Shown here: positions 27,935-40,444 of the stretch, piece by piece | How the letters are laid out: each line of letters opens with the position of its first letter | How positions within the stretch are numbered: the stretch's first letter is position 1 | Assembly (NCBI RefSeq): GCF_029227915.1 | Contig: NC_079876.1 | Span: 6,820,001-6,884,000 of the forward strand | Length of the DNA stretch: 64,000 bases | Source of the DNA: Hydractinia symbiolongicarpus | Lineage: Eukaryota; Cnidaria; Hydrozoa; Anthoathecata; Hydractiniidae | Direction: 5' to 3' | The notes under the pieces: generated by a model | Databases searched by the model: none | Told to the model about the DNA's origin: nothing | The model's input: only the letters and a program-made list of their open reading frames with translations | Made by a program: the position numbers and the translations under genes

Positions 27935-28002
27935 TATTTTTCTTCTTCTTCTTCTTCTTTTCTTTTTCTTCTTTTTTCTTCTTCATTTTCTTCTTGTTCT
28001 TG
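27935..28002. repeat. CTT-rich microsatellite
   Basis: Pyrimidine-rich run of TTC/CTT triplets about 68 bp long with interruptions. Confidence 0.9.
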
Positions 28003-28577
28003 TTTCGATTCGAATTTCCAATTCGAATAAACCAAATAATTCTCCACACGCACACAAGTTTTTCCCACCAGTCCCCCCTTCTCCCACTACTAAATAAGCA
28101 AACACATGTTTTTTTTGTTAAAATACTGATAGCCTAACCAGGTTGGCCATTTTTCTTATTCCTGTATTATTCTAAGCAATCGACCTATTGTTTTCAGGCT
28201 GAAATCCCAGTCTAATATTCTATAAACAAAAAGTGTGTAAATTCCAGAACCCATTGGAAAACAGAAATTTCTATATTTATTTGTAAACATTGTACTTCTT
28301 TTTGAATGGTTATCCTCTGTAAATATTCGTCAATAAAAATAATCATAATAAACAACCCCTTTCTTTAATCTTGCAACTTAAAACGTGATAAATTTCATAA
28401 ATTTACTCCGCAGAACGTCTCTTAAGACGCCTTACGCTGCGTAGAACGTACTGCAAATATGTAACAGAGTGGTTGGATTGCCCTGTTTGTAAACAGTTGT
28501 TCGAAGAAACATGTTAATATCGGAAGGTTTTTTTATTGTTTGTCGGACGGGAAACACTAATTTTGGTGCATATCTCC

Positions 28578-28647
28578 AACCTCGTTCCCAGGGCATTTTG
28601 CCTTGTTGACAAGTTGATAACGGCGAAAAGGCCCTGGAACAGGCTGG
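28578..28647. mobile_element. Short palindromic MITE, CTCGTCCCAGGGC family
   Basis: Begins CCTCGTTCCCAGGGC and ends GGCCCTGGAACAGGCTGG, giving imperfect terminal inverted repeats around a core with ATAACGGCG. Same family as 30853-30930 and 40445-40547. The minus-strand open frame across it is incidental. Confidence 0.6.
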
Positions 28648-30852
28648 TCACATGATCGTTTATAACTAAGATAATTATACCAACAAAATAATTTATGAAC
28701 AGTTCTTGCTCTGCAAAAATTTATTTTTGCCCCGCGCGGGAGTTTTATGTAAACAAGAAGAGTACAACAAATATGGCGGTCGATTTCTTTTGTGGAGTGG
28801 ATAAAAATACTAGCTAAGGTTAGCATTGACTTTAGAGAGGCTACTTTTTGAGAAATATATTAAGAAAAGATACCATTTTTAGTTCAACATGATATGAAGC
28901 AAATTTATCTCGATAATTAAATTGATATATATGCGGTGTTTGTCTTTTCCTGCAGAACTACTGGTAGTTAGCAAGCTAGAGCGTATACCATCTAAATTAC
29001 GTGAACATTTAACTCATAATTAGTAGCCACATATATCGATGTTGTTAAAGTCATTACCCTACTTGGGTACAAAACTGAATTTTGTTAGTCAATGTTTGAG
29101 GTTTTTTTTATAAATATTGTGAGGACAAGCTGGCTGTGTTCTCCTTAAATCTTATGTGGGCAAATTAGCTAAATTATCAGTTACATTTCTGAGAAACATT
29201 TTGTTGGCTGAAAATTTTGCAGCTGAATTTCTTTGTGACGTGTGTTGTTTATAATTCCTAAACCTCTTCCGCAAATCAGCGGCAGGCAAAAAATGCAGAC
29301 AATAAGCCGTGTGCCAGTCTATTTCAAACTTTTTTTTCAGGTAAAGACATATTTTGAAAATGAAATTAAAGTATATATATAACTTGCATGTAGTTTAGAT
29401 TTAGAACACAAACAGTACAAAAGTTTTTAACCATAATTTGACTTTCTTCACCCAAGGTCTGCATTTTTTTGCCTGTCGATTTTCTGATTTTTTGGCCATG
29501 CACAAGCATCTTTAAAAAATGTAAACATTGGAACTCATGTATATAAGTAGGTAAATATGATGAGCTTATTTGATATATTAACCAGGCCCATGGAATGTAC
29601 ACTAAGTGAGGCACTTTAGATATAAAGAATGATTTTGTATTAGCTATACTTCCTAGGTTTCAGAATTTGAGGCTGATAAGGCTTTTGTAACAAAACTTCT
29701 AAATCTTGACCAAATATGAACAAACAAGTAAGGTTTTTGAACAAATAATTCTTCTAAGGCCAATAAATGTCCTACTTTTATTTTTGGCCAGTGATTGATT
29801 ATGCTCCACCAGCATATTTTTACATATCGTGGCCAAGTACAAATGGCATTTTTGGAATTAACACCCTGCACGTATATAATAAACCCGCTTTAACTTAACC
29901 CATTGTTTATATCGTTTAATGATATCAAATATTGTCCCTTTTGCAAAATATAATTAAGAACAACATGACAAATGTTTACATTTTAGAACTGGTAGAAATA
30001 GAGTTTTTATTCTCGGGTCTTGATGATGACCATTTTAAAAGATAAAACAAAAACGTTCGGAGAAAATGAATTAATTTTATAAGAGTTTGACTGTAATATT
30101 CAACTGTATATAGTGAAACATTTTCACTGCGGTTGTGTAGTCATTTCATTATAAAACATTAAATGTTTTGCTACTAATAGGGGCAGTTTACTTAGCTAAA
30201 GTATAAATTTAAAAAATGGAAGATTCCATAAATTTTGATGCTGAATTCAAATATTGGTCATTTTGGTTGAAAATGATCAGAAAGTGCCAAGTAACCCGGA
30301 TCCAAGAATAATCCATAAATTTAGCTCTACAACCTGTCATTCTTAGTTTTGATTTTAAAAATAGGAAAATGTGTTGTGCATCTTAGAAAGATTTGTGTGT
30401 AACTAGAGTGCCCAGATCTTCTCCTACAATTTCTAACGCGTTCTTATCAAAATCACCTACCCGGAAAATAATAGCCATTTAATATGTCCTTTATAAATGT
30501 GGTTGCGTAAAGCTGTCCTCAGGATGTCACGTTAGCTAGCTAGCTAGGCAGCTAATACACAGTCCAGCTAGCTAGCTAGAGCTCATGAATTTTTATGGAA
30601 ACATACTTTCAAAACATTTTCTAAATTAAAACATTTCGCCAATATTGAACAATCAAGCTAAGCCACATTAATAGACTTCGCGTCAGTAATATTCTGACAA
30701 TTTTGCTTTTATGGACAAAATAGTTTCTTTAACGCTGTGTCTTTTTCGCCCGCCATCTCCAAATCTTGCTTGTGGGCGAGCGCCAAATTTGCATCTCATT
30801 ATCTTTCGAATTTCAAAAATGCCCAGTATATCTGGGCTTTTTGTGTCACATG

Positions 30853-30930
30853 ACCAGCCTGTTCCAGGGTCATTGTTGGCCACTCCGTAATAACGGCTCA
30901 GGGGCCACAAGACCCTGGGAACGAGTTTGG
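30853..30930. mobile_element. Short palindromic MITE, CTCGTCCCAGGGC family
   Basis: Runs from CCAGCCTGTTCCAGGG to CCCTGGGAACGAGTTTGG, the inverse of the 28578 copy. Its core, CCACTCCGTAATAACGGCTC, is found inverted inside the 40445-40547 copy, which shows family membership beyond the ends. Open frames on both strands across it are by-products. Confidence 0.65.
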
Positions 30931-31847
30931 CATATCTCTCTACTAATACGACATAAAAGTTAGGTATGTTGGAATGGAGCAGCTGATATTTTACAACGCA
31001 CAGCTTAATCAATGTTAAAAAGCTGAGCATTTGTTATTTGATTCGTGTTTTCCAAAGCATTCAAATTTTTATTTTTATTTATTAAATATATATTTTTTAT
31101 GCATTCTTAGTTTTTTTAATGCAGCTTAAAGACCTAAACTATAAATTTTCGGGCAACTCAATTTTTATTGACTGGAGAGTTATTGACTTTTCGGTCGACA
31201 CAACGTTAATAAGAAAAAGGCTCATAAAAAAGTAATCACTATATGAGACCCTTTATTTGCAAACCTAATCCGTCGGCCCTGGGTTTAGTAGTCATAAAAT
31301 TCTTCATCATAATAATGACATCTTTTAGAAAAAAAGAAGGTTGGGTTTTTAACAAATAATACGGGATAAAAAAAACATAAAAAGAAAATTAATTTAATTT
31401 AAAATTATAGGACTTAACTCACAGTATTTACATGTTTAATTTTGTATTAAGATGTCCCGTTAGCATCTCATCATTGACGTAAAACAAAACTTAATCGACA
31501 GAGTTGTCTTGAGAACTCTTTTGCAAGTTTGTTTTTGAATTTTTGTGGAGTTTATTTAACTGTGTTTTGAAAAGATTTCTTTCAAGCAACATAGCAAATA
31601 AGCTTTAGGAACACTGCAAACAAATCCAATCTCCTGTCGACCCTACTAACAAAAGAGGACCCCTAAAATTTATTCAAGGAAAAAAAAATAGATTTAGAAT
31701 ATTTAATTTTTCTAATTTTCTTTAATTGAAACTATCATTTTCTTGTTTAAATTTAACACAAAATGAGTTTTTTTGCTGACAAAGCGACCTTTTTTCTTAT
31801 AAAAAACCACATCTCTCAATCCTGTCAGTTTTTCGGGTTAGGACACC

Positions 31848-31915
31848 TTTTAAAAACATTCTCCCGCTATTTTTAAAAACATTTTCCCGCCATTTTTAAA
31901 AATATTTTCCCGCTA
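31848..31915. repeat. 24-bp tandem repeat, about three copies
   Basis: Consecutive units of the form TTTTTAAAAACATTTTCCCG followed by a short variable end. No coding or regulatory meaning is evident. Confidence 0.8.
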
Positions 31916-32841
31916 TGTTTCACCTAATATTAATCTACTTTATAATGAGCAATACTAAAGTTGCTATGTCAGCTATTTTTGAAAAAGGAAATATAAATAA
32001 TGAAATAAATAATCCTTCAATTTTTTGAGAAGTGTTTAAACCATCGAAACTGTATTAGAAAGTTTTGATAGTTGGTTTCAGTGTTGACTAAAACACAAAG
32101 TTTTTATTTTTATCCAGAGCTGTCGTTGATTGTTGATCGCAGGTAAAGTTTTTCTTAATTCTAATTTATTTTTTTATGAATTTTCTGTTTATTTTTATTT
32201 ACCATCTTCTTTTCAATTTACATTTTTTTTTAATATTTCCTTTTGCGTAAGATCTACAACAAATATGGTCTGCAGGCTACCTTGTCCCTAGGGTTTTATT
32301 AATTTTGTGTATTGTAGCAAAATAAAAGTTCTTGAAACATGATACCACCTTAATAACATAATTTATTTTTATTTTTCTAATTTAATAACATAATCTAGCT
32401 ATTACGCAAACTCTTAAAAACTCTTTAAAAAAAGTCAGTTTTAGTGTCCTTTTTGTCAGGTCCTAAAAAGAAAATGCGTCATTTATCGGTGCAAGATATG
32501 ACAAGACAAAACACCAACTTCTTGTTAAATATAAAGTTACAATTATTGATACTTTAAAGCAAATATTTTATGCAAACTAAATTTGTTTATAAAGCAGTAC
32601 TGACGGTGTATGGAAAGTCTTGTTTTTTTTATCTAAAGGAGTGGCTACAGCTTTCTTTTCTTTTGGGAAATATTATATTAAAAAGTGTTTTTATAGCATT
32701 CAGTAGAGTATTTGACTTCTGTTTTTTTTTTGGTCCAATATAAGAATCATCGATTTCGGAAAGCAAAAGAAGTAATAGTTTACTTCCAAAGTTCGTCTTA
32801 ATTAATGGAATTTTTATACATAAATTCACTTTAGATTAGCA

Positions 32842-34473
32842 ATGAACAAACAAGAAGGAGGAATAGTCAACCCTCAAGGGAAGGAAGAAATTGATAAGAA
32901 GATTATCGCTCAGACATTTTCACATCTACTCGAAGGCTCTACATTACTGGATTGCGAATCGGATGTAAGAGGTTTCCGTTTAGTAATTCCAGGGTTAGAT
33001 ACAGTGCGGGAAGTGTCTAATATTTTGTCGAGTGAAGAATGTAAAGCGATCATCAATGCAACGTCTTCTTGTGATGAAGGGTTTAGCCGACCCAAAGCCT
33101 TCTCCCGAGAACACCGGGATTGCCATCGGATTCACACTGTAGATAAAGCAATGAGTGACGTCATGATGCGAAGATTACGTCCGTATTTGCCAGAACTGAT
33201 CAAAATTGATGGAGTCCGTTGGAAACTTAGTAGGTTCACCCACCATTGGCGATATGTTCGATATTATCTAGGAGGTCATTTTAGTCCGCACTATGATGGT
33301 GTTAAAATGAGTTCGACACCTGTACCATGTATGTCTGTATTTACGGTACAGATATACCTGAACGGAAATGAATCGTTTACAGGAGGCTCAACCTTATTCT
33401 ATCCAGATTACAGGCCAAATCGTTCCGAATCACGTGAGGTTCCATACGGGCACGTGTCTAAGTTTGACCCTTTTACGGAGAATGATTACCGGGTCTTTTC
33501 TGTTGAAGCGGAAAGTGGAAAAGCCCTTATTTTTAACCATGCTTTAAACACGCTGCATGAAGGGAGTCCTGTTTTAACAGGTACAAAATTCATTATGCGA
33601 GGTGACATCTTATATACCTCGCTTCCGGATGATGTATACCTCCTCCCAACCACATTGGAAGAACGTGCAGATAATTCTGTTTTAAGTGCGCGTCATTGGT
33701 GTCCATTCACAGCTGAAAGACATGGAACAAGGAATCATATTGGTCAGGTATGGTATTGTGTTTGCGCCACTGATATGCATGGCGCTGTTATTGATCAACA
33801 AAACTGTTGGCATGAGAATGAAAGTGACATAGCCGAGATGAACTCACCAGTTGTCAATTCTACTGCTCCTTCTAAAGTTTTAGTACTGGTCAGTGGTAAA
33901 AGAGCTACGGGGAAAGATTTTATTTCAGATAGGCTTGCCGATGCGCTCACTAAGAAAGGTTTTTCCGTTTATCGCACAGCATTGGGAAACATCAACAAAC
34001 AAATTTATGCACAGTCAGCAGGAGTAGATTTTAACCGGCTTTCAACCGATCGAGCGTTTAAAGAATTACATCGAATTCGATTAATTGAGCACCATACAAA
34101 GCGAAATTCTCAAGATCCTGAATGGTGTGTGAAGGAGGTACTAAACAAATCAAAAAACTCAGACATTTTGCTTTTGAGCGATTTACGTACAATAGAAGAT
34201 TTGGTTTGGTTTAAGAAGCAAGGTATCCCAGTAGTTATTTTGCGCATTAGTGCTCCAGATAAAGTGCGCATGCGCCGTGGATGGGATCCGTGTCCAGTAA
34301 AGGATGCTTTACGGACTGAGACTGATTTAGATAGTTATACAGACTGGACAGCCTGTTGGGATAACAACAACGATGATGAGGATGAGGGAGGCACACTCCT
34401 GCAAAAATGGATTGAATTTACTGTCATCCCTCGCATTTTTTCGGCTTCCGTCGAGAAAGCTAATGGAAGATAA
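32842..34473 (+). CDS. Prolyl-4-hydroxylase-like 2OG-Fe(II) oxygenase fused to phosphomevalonate kinase
   Basis: 543 codons with no intron. Residues about 46-262 form a 2OG-Fe(II) oxygenase of prolyl 4-hydroxylase type. Iron ligands are H150 and D152 (HFSPHYDG) and H239, with K249 ten residues on as the 2-oxoglutarate-binding lysine, the spacing usual in prolyl 4-hydroxylases. Residues about 284-324 are rich in Cys and His (C287, C306, C308, C322). Residues about 345-535 match animal-type phosphomevalonate kinase, with the P-loop SGKRATGKDF (351-360), DPEWCVKEV and LLLSDLRTIED, and about the full 190-residue length of that enzyme. The kinase family makes mevalonate 5-diphosphate from mevalonate 5-phosphate and ATP; the oxygenase substrate is unknown. 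No signal peptide is seen, so the product is probably cytosolic. A TTTAG acceptor-like site lies 8 bp before the ATG, so a 5' UTR intron or trans-spliced leader is possible. Chosen start: first ATG after an in-frame stop region. Confidence 0.9.
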   Translation: MNKQEGGIVNPQGKEEIDKKIIAQTFSHLLEGSTLLDCESDVRGFRLVIPGLDTVREVSNILSSEECKAIINATSSCDEGFSRPKAFSREHRDCHRIHTVDKAMSDVMMRRLRPYLPELIKIDGVRWKLSRFTHHWRYVRYYLGGHFSPHYDGVKMSSTPVPCMSVFTVQIYLNGNESFTGGSTLFYPDYRPNRSESREVPYGHVSKFDPFTENDYRVFSVEAESGKALIFNHALNTLHEGSPVLTGTKFIMRGDILYTSLPDDVYLLPTTLEERADNSVLSARHWCPFTAERHGTRNHIGQVWYCVCATDMHGAVIDQQNCWHENESDIAEMNSPVVNSTAPSKVLVLVSGKRATGKDFISDRLADALTKKGFSVYRTALGNINKQIYAQSAGVDFNRLSTDRAFKELHRIRLIEHHTKRNSQDPEWCVKEVLNKSKNSDILLLSDLRTIEDLVWFKKQGIPVVILRISAPDKVRMRRGWDPCPVKDALRTETDLDSYTDWTACWDNNNDDEDEGGTLLQKWIEFTVIPRIFSASVEKANGR

Positions 34474-34496
34474 AGACTTATATTTAAGAACGCATA

Positions 34497-34614
34497 ATCT
34501 CGTCCCAGAGACTTTTTTCGGAAATGTCGGAGGACAAGAAGAAATAGTTCTAAATATATATTCTGGCCATTTGAGATTATCGGAGAAAGAAATAGAACAC
34601 TGGGGATGAGGTTG
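34497..34614. mobile_element. MITE copy just after the fusion gene
   Basis: Starts ATCTCGTCCCAGAG and ends CTGGGGATGAGGTTG, an inverted pair related to the CTCGTCCCAGGG family. It begins 23 bp after the stop codon at 34473, so it may lie in the 3' UTR. Confidence 0.5.
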
Positions 34615-35070
34615 ATAAACGCATTATAATTATTTTATTAATTTGTCTTTAAGATTTCTCAAATATTTTTTTTACTAGTTTTGTAAGTTTCCCAGATCTT
34701 TCAAAAATATATATTTTTTTTTACAGTTTCACAGTTTTAGTAGCAATGTTTCAACGTTCAAAGTAATCTCTTCCTTCTCTGCAACAGTTTCCGTATAAAC
34801 TTTGCAGTGCTTTGCATGTTTGCATTTAGAAACAAGAGATTGAAATGTTTTGTAAACAACTTGGTTTCAACTTTTTGAATGTCTAAAAAATATTTAGGTA
34901 ATGATTATTGAATTTTCGCGCCCGAAGGCGTAGAAAATTCTTTAAAACCGTCGTTTTTTTCTTTCGGGGCATTTTTTGAGAAAAAACCGACCCTGGGATT
35001 TCACGTTCCTCTGAGAAGAGGATAGTATTGGTATAACTGACTAACTAACTAACCCTGCTCCAAATGAAAT

Positions 35071-35655
35071 GCACAGTTAACAAAAAAAGTATGCTGAACA
35101 TAATGGTGACATCATAATTTTGATTTTTGTCACCTAAATGTCATTTTAGGCCAAAATTTGTCCAAAACTACTTTATTTTTGACAAAATTAGGCACAGTTA
35201 ACAAAAAAAGTATGCTGAACATGATGGTGACATCTAAATTTTGATTTCTTGTTACCTAAATGTCATTTTAGGCCAAAATTGGTCCAAAAATTAAAACTAC
35301 TTTATTTTTGACAAAATTGGGCACAGTTAACAACAAAAGTATGCTGAACATGATGGTGACATCAAAATTTTGATTTCTTGTTACCTAAATGTCATTTTAG
35401 GCCAAAATTAGTCCAAAAATTAAAACCACTTCATTTTCGGCCAAATTTGGCACAGTTAACAAATAAAGTATGCTAAAAATGATGATGATTCAAAAGTTTG
35501 ATTTTTGTCACGTGTCATTTCAGGCCAAAATTTGTCCAAGAATTAAAACTACTCTATTTTCGACAAAAATTGGCACAGTTAATAAAAAAAGTATGCTGAA
35601 AATGATGGTCACATCAAAATTTTGATTTTTTGTCAACTAAATGCCGTTTAAGACT
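35071..35655. repeat. 121-129-bp tandem satellite, nearly five copies
   Basis: Units begin GCACAGTTAACAAAAAAAGT at 35071, 35192, 35321, 35450 and 35573; the last is incomplete. Each contains GTATGCTGAACATGATGGTG and ATGTCATTTTAGGCCAAAAT. Units differ by small indels and substitutions. No open frame spans the array. Confidence 0.95.
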
Positions 35656-38524
35656 ATAAACGTTTCAATCGCAGGACTTTCAACCATAAATGATAGGCTG
35701 TATTTTTTGTTAGCAATTTCTTTTAAAATGTGAGTTTATTATGACACGTTTCGTTTTGTTTGCGTTTGTTGTAAGATATAATGTCACTTGTGTGCTTTAT
35801 CTTCAGAGCTTCATGCACCAAACCTCTTCGAATGTTTGATAACATTCGAAGCATGATAACATTCGAAGCATGATAACACAACAAATTAGCAGGTTGTCAT
35901 CAAATATTTTGGTGTAGCGAGTGGAAATTCTTAGAGCCCCCAGGGCTTCTTGTTTGCTTTTAAACATGCGTTAAAAATATTTATCACGAAGTGAATGACT
36001 TTTTGCTTTTGCTTTCTCCATTTTTTTACCTGTTGTACAATTTGGAATATTTTTCTTTCTTGTTTCCTTAGAGACTACTCTTTCGTTTGTTTTCGTCTCA
36101 GCAGCAATTTATAGGCGTAGAAAAGAATATTAAGACAAGATAAATGCTCACACGATTTGTGAGGAGAATATTCTTCAAAAACATCATTTTAACTTGAATA
36201 TGAATATGCTCTGTTCCATGGTTTATTTTCTACTTGCAGTACAGATAGAAAAGCATATTTTTTAACGGTAAAAAGAACAGATTGCCGGAAAAAAAATTTC
36301 CAACGTTAATCTTCCTCGACAAAAAAAATCCCAACGAATGTACCAACCAATGCATTTCTGAAAGTATTTTTTTCTTATGGTTATGCTAACAGCTTCTTAG
36401 GCAGCCTTCACATAAAGTTTCTTTGAGGAGGCTAAATGAATATTTTAATTTCGGTCTCTTGTGTAATCTTTATAAGCAATTTCATGGTTTCGGGCGAAAT
36501 CAAACTCATTGCGGAGTCGTTTTTTATTGTGGTTACACCTTTCTCATGCAAATAGTTTTGCCTCATTTTATTGCGAGAATAATGATGGTGTTTTTCTTGC
36601 GGTAGCCGAATTGGAATATGGATTCCATAACTAATGGCATGACGAACTTGGATTTAAACTCATTTGTAGCTTTTATGAAATCCTTTTTAGTCCTTGGGAA
36701 TTTAACCATTTCAGGACCAAGTACTTCACTGATGACACGACACACAATTCATAGAGATAGATAAACAGTATAAGAAAACACCAAATGTGTTGGCGGACAT
36801 TTTTAATGATACTTGGTCCTTAAGATGATATAAAACTAGAGCTAGTCTTTTTTCTACTGAAATACTCGGCGTGTCCAATTTATGTTCAGGAAAGTTCGAC
36901 AGATTTCCGGCGGCTCCCGCGTTTTTGCGATTAAGCCGTCATGACGCCAGAACCAGATTGCAGCTTCGTCCGACGCAAGGAAACGGCAATCTTGGTTTGG
37001 TTGGAGCAAGTTGAAGTGAACATAATTAGAAAAGAAGCTTTGAGTTTTAGTTTTGTAGTATGTTATAATTAGAACTATAATATGGAAAAAGTTGTACAAC
37101 ATAGATAGAGAAGAATTACTTCTGCCAGCCATATAGCTAAAAGTTGAGGTGTTTCATACATCTTCAGATTTTAGTTGCATAGCTAGGTAAAAGATTGGAG
37201 CCAGAAGCAGCTCTAGTCTAGTCTAGCTAGCTAAATACTATATACTTTTGGGTCAAGTGATTTCTGGAATGACAGCTCAAGGTAAGATTTCAGAGTTGGC
37301 CAGTCATGAAAAAAAAGCAAGCTATTCAAGCTATTGTGAGCTAAATATACATTCTTAGATTTAAGAAATATTCCAAATTTAAAATATCACTGTTACTGTT
37401 GTATTCACATTTTTGTTCAACTTCTATATAGCTAGTTAGCATAATTTGATGTTTTTCCTGACCGACTGTTGGCTAGTAACACCTAGTTCGGGATAGAGGT
37501 AGCTACAGATAAGGAAACACATTGTAAAAGGGAAACTGTTTCCGGATTCAGAAACCTGTTGTTGATTTTTTCCCCATAGAACAATAACAGATGGTTTAAA
37601 AAACAGGGGTATTTTCAATATATAAAATGTCTAATAACTGGTTAAAGTTTATAAGTCAAGTTGCTTATTGGGCTCCAAAACCCATGAGTGCTAGTCGAAT
37701 TTGGACTAACTAAGGTTTTCATATTCAGAAACTATGATTGTTGTACCGAAAAAGTTTATAAACAGAAACTGTTTCCATATATATCCGTATAAACCTTTTC
37801 CCAAACTGTAGCCTTACACTATATGGTGTGACTTGTTGATTTCCGTCGCCGCTATGCGGGGCAGAATCTTTAAAATCGCCTGCTGGGAGATAGATAGAGA
37901 GGGACAGCACAAAGCCCGGACGCTGTTAAGTTTTTGTCCAGGCTAAACGCTCAGAAAATTCCATTTTTGCGAAAGCCAATGAAGATGCTTTATTTTAATC
38001 TCTGTCAATTAAATGACCAATCCGAACAGAGAGTGTACTCTTCGTGTGGCCAGAACATTCCGTGTGCGGCCATGACTAAAAGTGCTTACATTTTGTTGGT
38101 CGCCCCCTTGCTGGTCTCTTTGGTTTGGTCGTAGTAGCTTTATTAATGGGGAGCTAAGCACTATTTTTTAAATTCGTGTATTTTATCAGGAAAGAATTAT
38201 TTTATATATAGCTAAGTGAGAAAAGTGTGCTGGCTGGCTAGCTATCTCAATTGTTGGTGCTGACTTGGATCTCCTTTTGATTGGTGCTGACATACCCTTT
38301 CATGAAATTACTTACTTGCTAGCTAGCTATGGAGCTAGCTACACAAAATAGTGCTTTGATTAGAGTGCCTTTTTTTCTTAAAGAACAAGCAACAAAAAAC
38401 CTTTATCCTGTCTTGCGTAGTTCTTCCGTGACTGGACACTCAACTCCTGTTTTTATGGGAAAAAGGGGGGCTAAAAATAACTTCCAAATGACACTTTGTG
38501 GGACTACTTCTATCAGATAAAAAG

Positions 38525-38552
38525 ATATATATATATATATATATATATATAT
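38525..38552. repeat. (TA)n microsatellite
   Basis: Uninterrupted alternating TA run in intergenic DNA. Confidence 0.95.
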
Positions 38553-39120
38553 TCGCACAGGATTTTTTTTATATTTTTTGCAGAAAAGTTGTCGAAACGT
38601 GACAAAAGTTTATTGTTGCTTGCACTGAGCAGTCGGTGAACTGATAATTAACCTGTAACAATATATAGTTTGCTGATGCAGGAGAATTAGATGCTACGCC
38701 TAGTATAATTGGCTGTTAACAGCTAACTGCGTCTTTTCCATGTTTTTTCTTGATATCAGAATAGTTTTGTTGTTTAATAATATAGACGACATATGTACTG
38801 CTAGCTACACTAAAATTATATCTTTTTTGCAAAATCGTTTCTTGTTCTTTTTCTTGAAGCAGTTTTAATTAAAGCGCAACTTTATGTTGATCTATATAAA
38901 TATAGATGGCTATGGGAAGATCGATAACGAAGAAAAGTGAAAATTTAAGTAAAAAGATATATATCGTATAAGGAGCTGTTAAGCGGCTAATAATACTGTA
39001 TGCACCGTATATATTATTCTGCATAGATAAATAGAATGTCTATATATTTATATGGCTAGCCTTACAAATCCTGTCTATTATTTTCAGAAAAGGTCATATC
39101 TTAGATAGGGAGTCCTAGTC

Positions 39121-39226
39121 CGGGGCTATGGTAGCATAATATTGAATTGCCGCCAAGGGGAATCGTACCCTGTTCTCCCGCACAAAGTGCCAGAGTTATA
39201 ACCAACAAGCTATGGCGCCATTGAAA
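39121..39226 (-). mobile_element. tRNA-derived SINE (5' region)
   Basis: Read on the minus strand, box A-like TAGCTTGTTGG (39202-39212) is followed at tRNA-like distance by box B-like GGTACGATTCC (39159-39169). A hairpin GCAC-TTT-GTGC sits where an anticodon arm would be. The acceptor stem does not pair well, so this is a tRNA-derived SINE or pseudo-tRNA rather than a working tRNA gene. Confidence 0.5.
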
Positions 39227-40444
39227 CGGCCAACTATTCTGTTACTGGCTAATTATCAGTTCTCCTTGTGCCTAATTTGCTTGAAAATCTTTCTTGAGAT
39301 CAACCCAAAGTATCACAAAATATTTTTCTAAGATTTCTTAGAAATGACTTGATTTTTAAAAATCTCACGAAATATACCTGTGCATCACATCGCATGGATT
39401 TGTATCTTTGTATTAAATTCCCTTTTAAAATCAAAGAGGCAAAGAGACGTTAAGAAAGAGACAATATTTAAAAAACCTGGTTTTAATGCAGTTTATGGTT
39501 AAATTGTATATATTCTTGTTTCTTATTTTTAAAACGTTCAGATCAGCTGTTATCAAACCATGTACCATGTAACAAGAGAGTAAATTTTGAAGGCCTAAAT
39601 ACTGAAATGCTAATATGTATTTATTGCTGAATTAATAAACAATGAACTATTTCATCATTCAAATTGAGCTCGCTCAGAAGTTATTATATTCGAATCGTCA
39701 AGTTTCTACATAGCAAGATTTGTATTCTAGAATTTCCTGAATTTTCCTGATCACTTTTAAAAATATCCAGTTAAAGTTTTAACTGTTTTTTTAGAATACT
39801 TCATATAGCTATGTAAAATTTTTATTTTTTATTTATTGAGTTGTATTTTAACATTGCAGGTTAGTTACAAAAATAGTTAAAAATCGTGATACTCGTGATT
39901 TGTTTACCCCATAATTCTCCGTTTTTAAGGTCCACTTTAAATTTCAAAATCTTTCAGGCTAATGACGGAAATCTTATTGCCGCAGGGCTTCTTGTTCTAA
40001 TTTAATCTGAATTTATTTTAGGTGTATTAAAATCCTAGAAAATTTAAAAACTTCTGTTGAGGACCGGCCGCACCCTGTACCATTTACAATTTTTAAGTAG
40101 CGCGGACCCTATTTGAGACGACATGATTGGTATGCGAAATGCATCTTGCCAGAAAGACGTCATCCAATAAAATTTTGGACATGCTACAAAGTGTTTCGTC
40201 ACTATTAAATTTGCTAAAAATGGTTATGATACGACGAGTGTTGGTGCTGCGGGTGATAAAACACCTAGAAAGACTGGCCTTAAGTATCCCGTGTAGTATC
40301 TTTCCTAAACCATTTTGTGTTGGGAGTGAGAGAATCTCTTTAAAATCAGCCAACTTCATAATGGTTTGATAATCCATCCTGAAATTACGCAGCCACTACT
40401 CCTGTCGCATACGTCCGTACAACATATTCTGCCACTATATATTT

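Larger units (their letters stand above)
24859..32841. other. Intergenic region, no gene seen
   Basis: About 8 kb without a supportable coding exon. The longer open frames (for example 26542-26925) are AT-driven and resemble nothing known. Contents are simple repeats, short MITE-like palindromes and a G-rich patch near 27070-27290. Confidence 0.5.
34615..40444. other. Intergenic region, no gene seen
   Basis: No coding exon is supported. The region holds the 125-bp satellite, a TA microsatellite, a tRNA-derived SINE and many GCTAGCTAGC-type short palindromes (for example near 37215 and 38325). The minus-strand open frame 40093-40377 and the frame near 36854-37132 were considered and left out. 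Confidence 0.5.

Noticed and set aside
30683-31030. 115-codon minus-strand open frame
   Set aside because: Its middle is the MITE at 30853-30930, which explains the open frame.
36854-37132. 92-codon minus-strand open frame in a GC-richer patch
   Set aside because: No recognisable domain and no companion exons; could be an untranslated first exon but nothing shows it.
39121-39226. Functional tRNA gene
   Set aside because: Box A and box B are present but the acceptor stem does not pair; a SINE is the better reading.
40093-40377. 94-codon minus-strand open frame starting MDYQTIMKLADF
   Set aside because: No family resemblance, no splice or neighbour support, and an overlapping open frame on the plus strand; kept only as a weak possibility.
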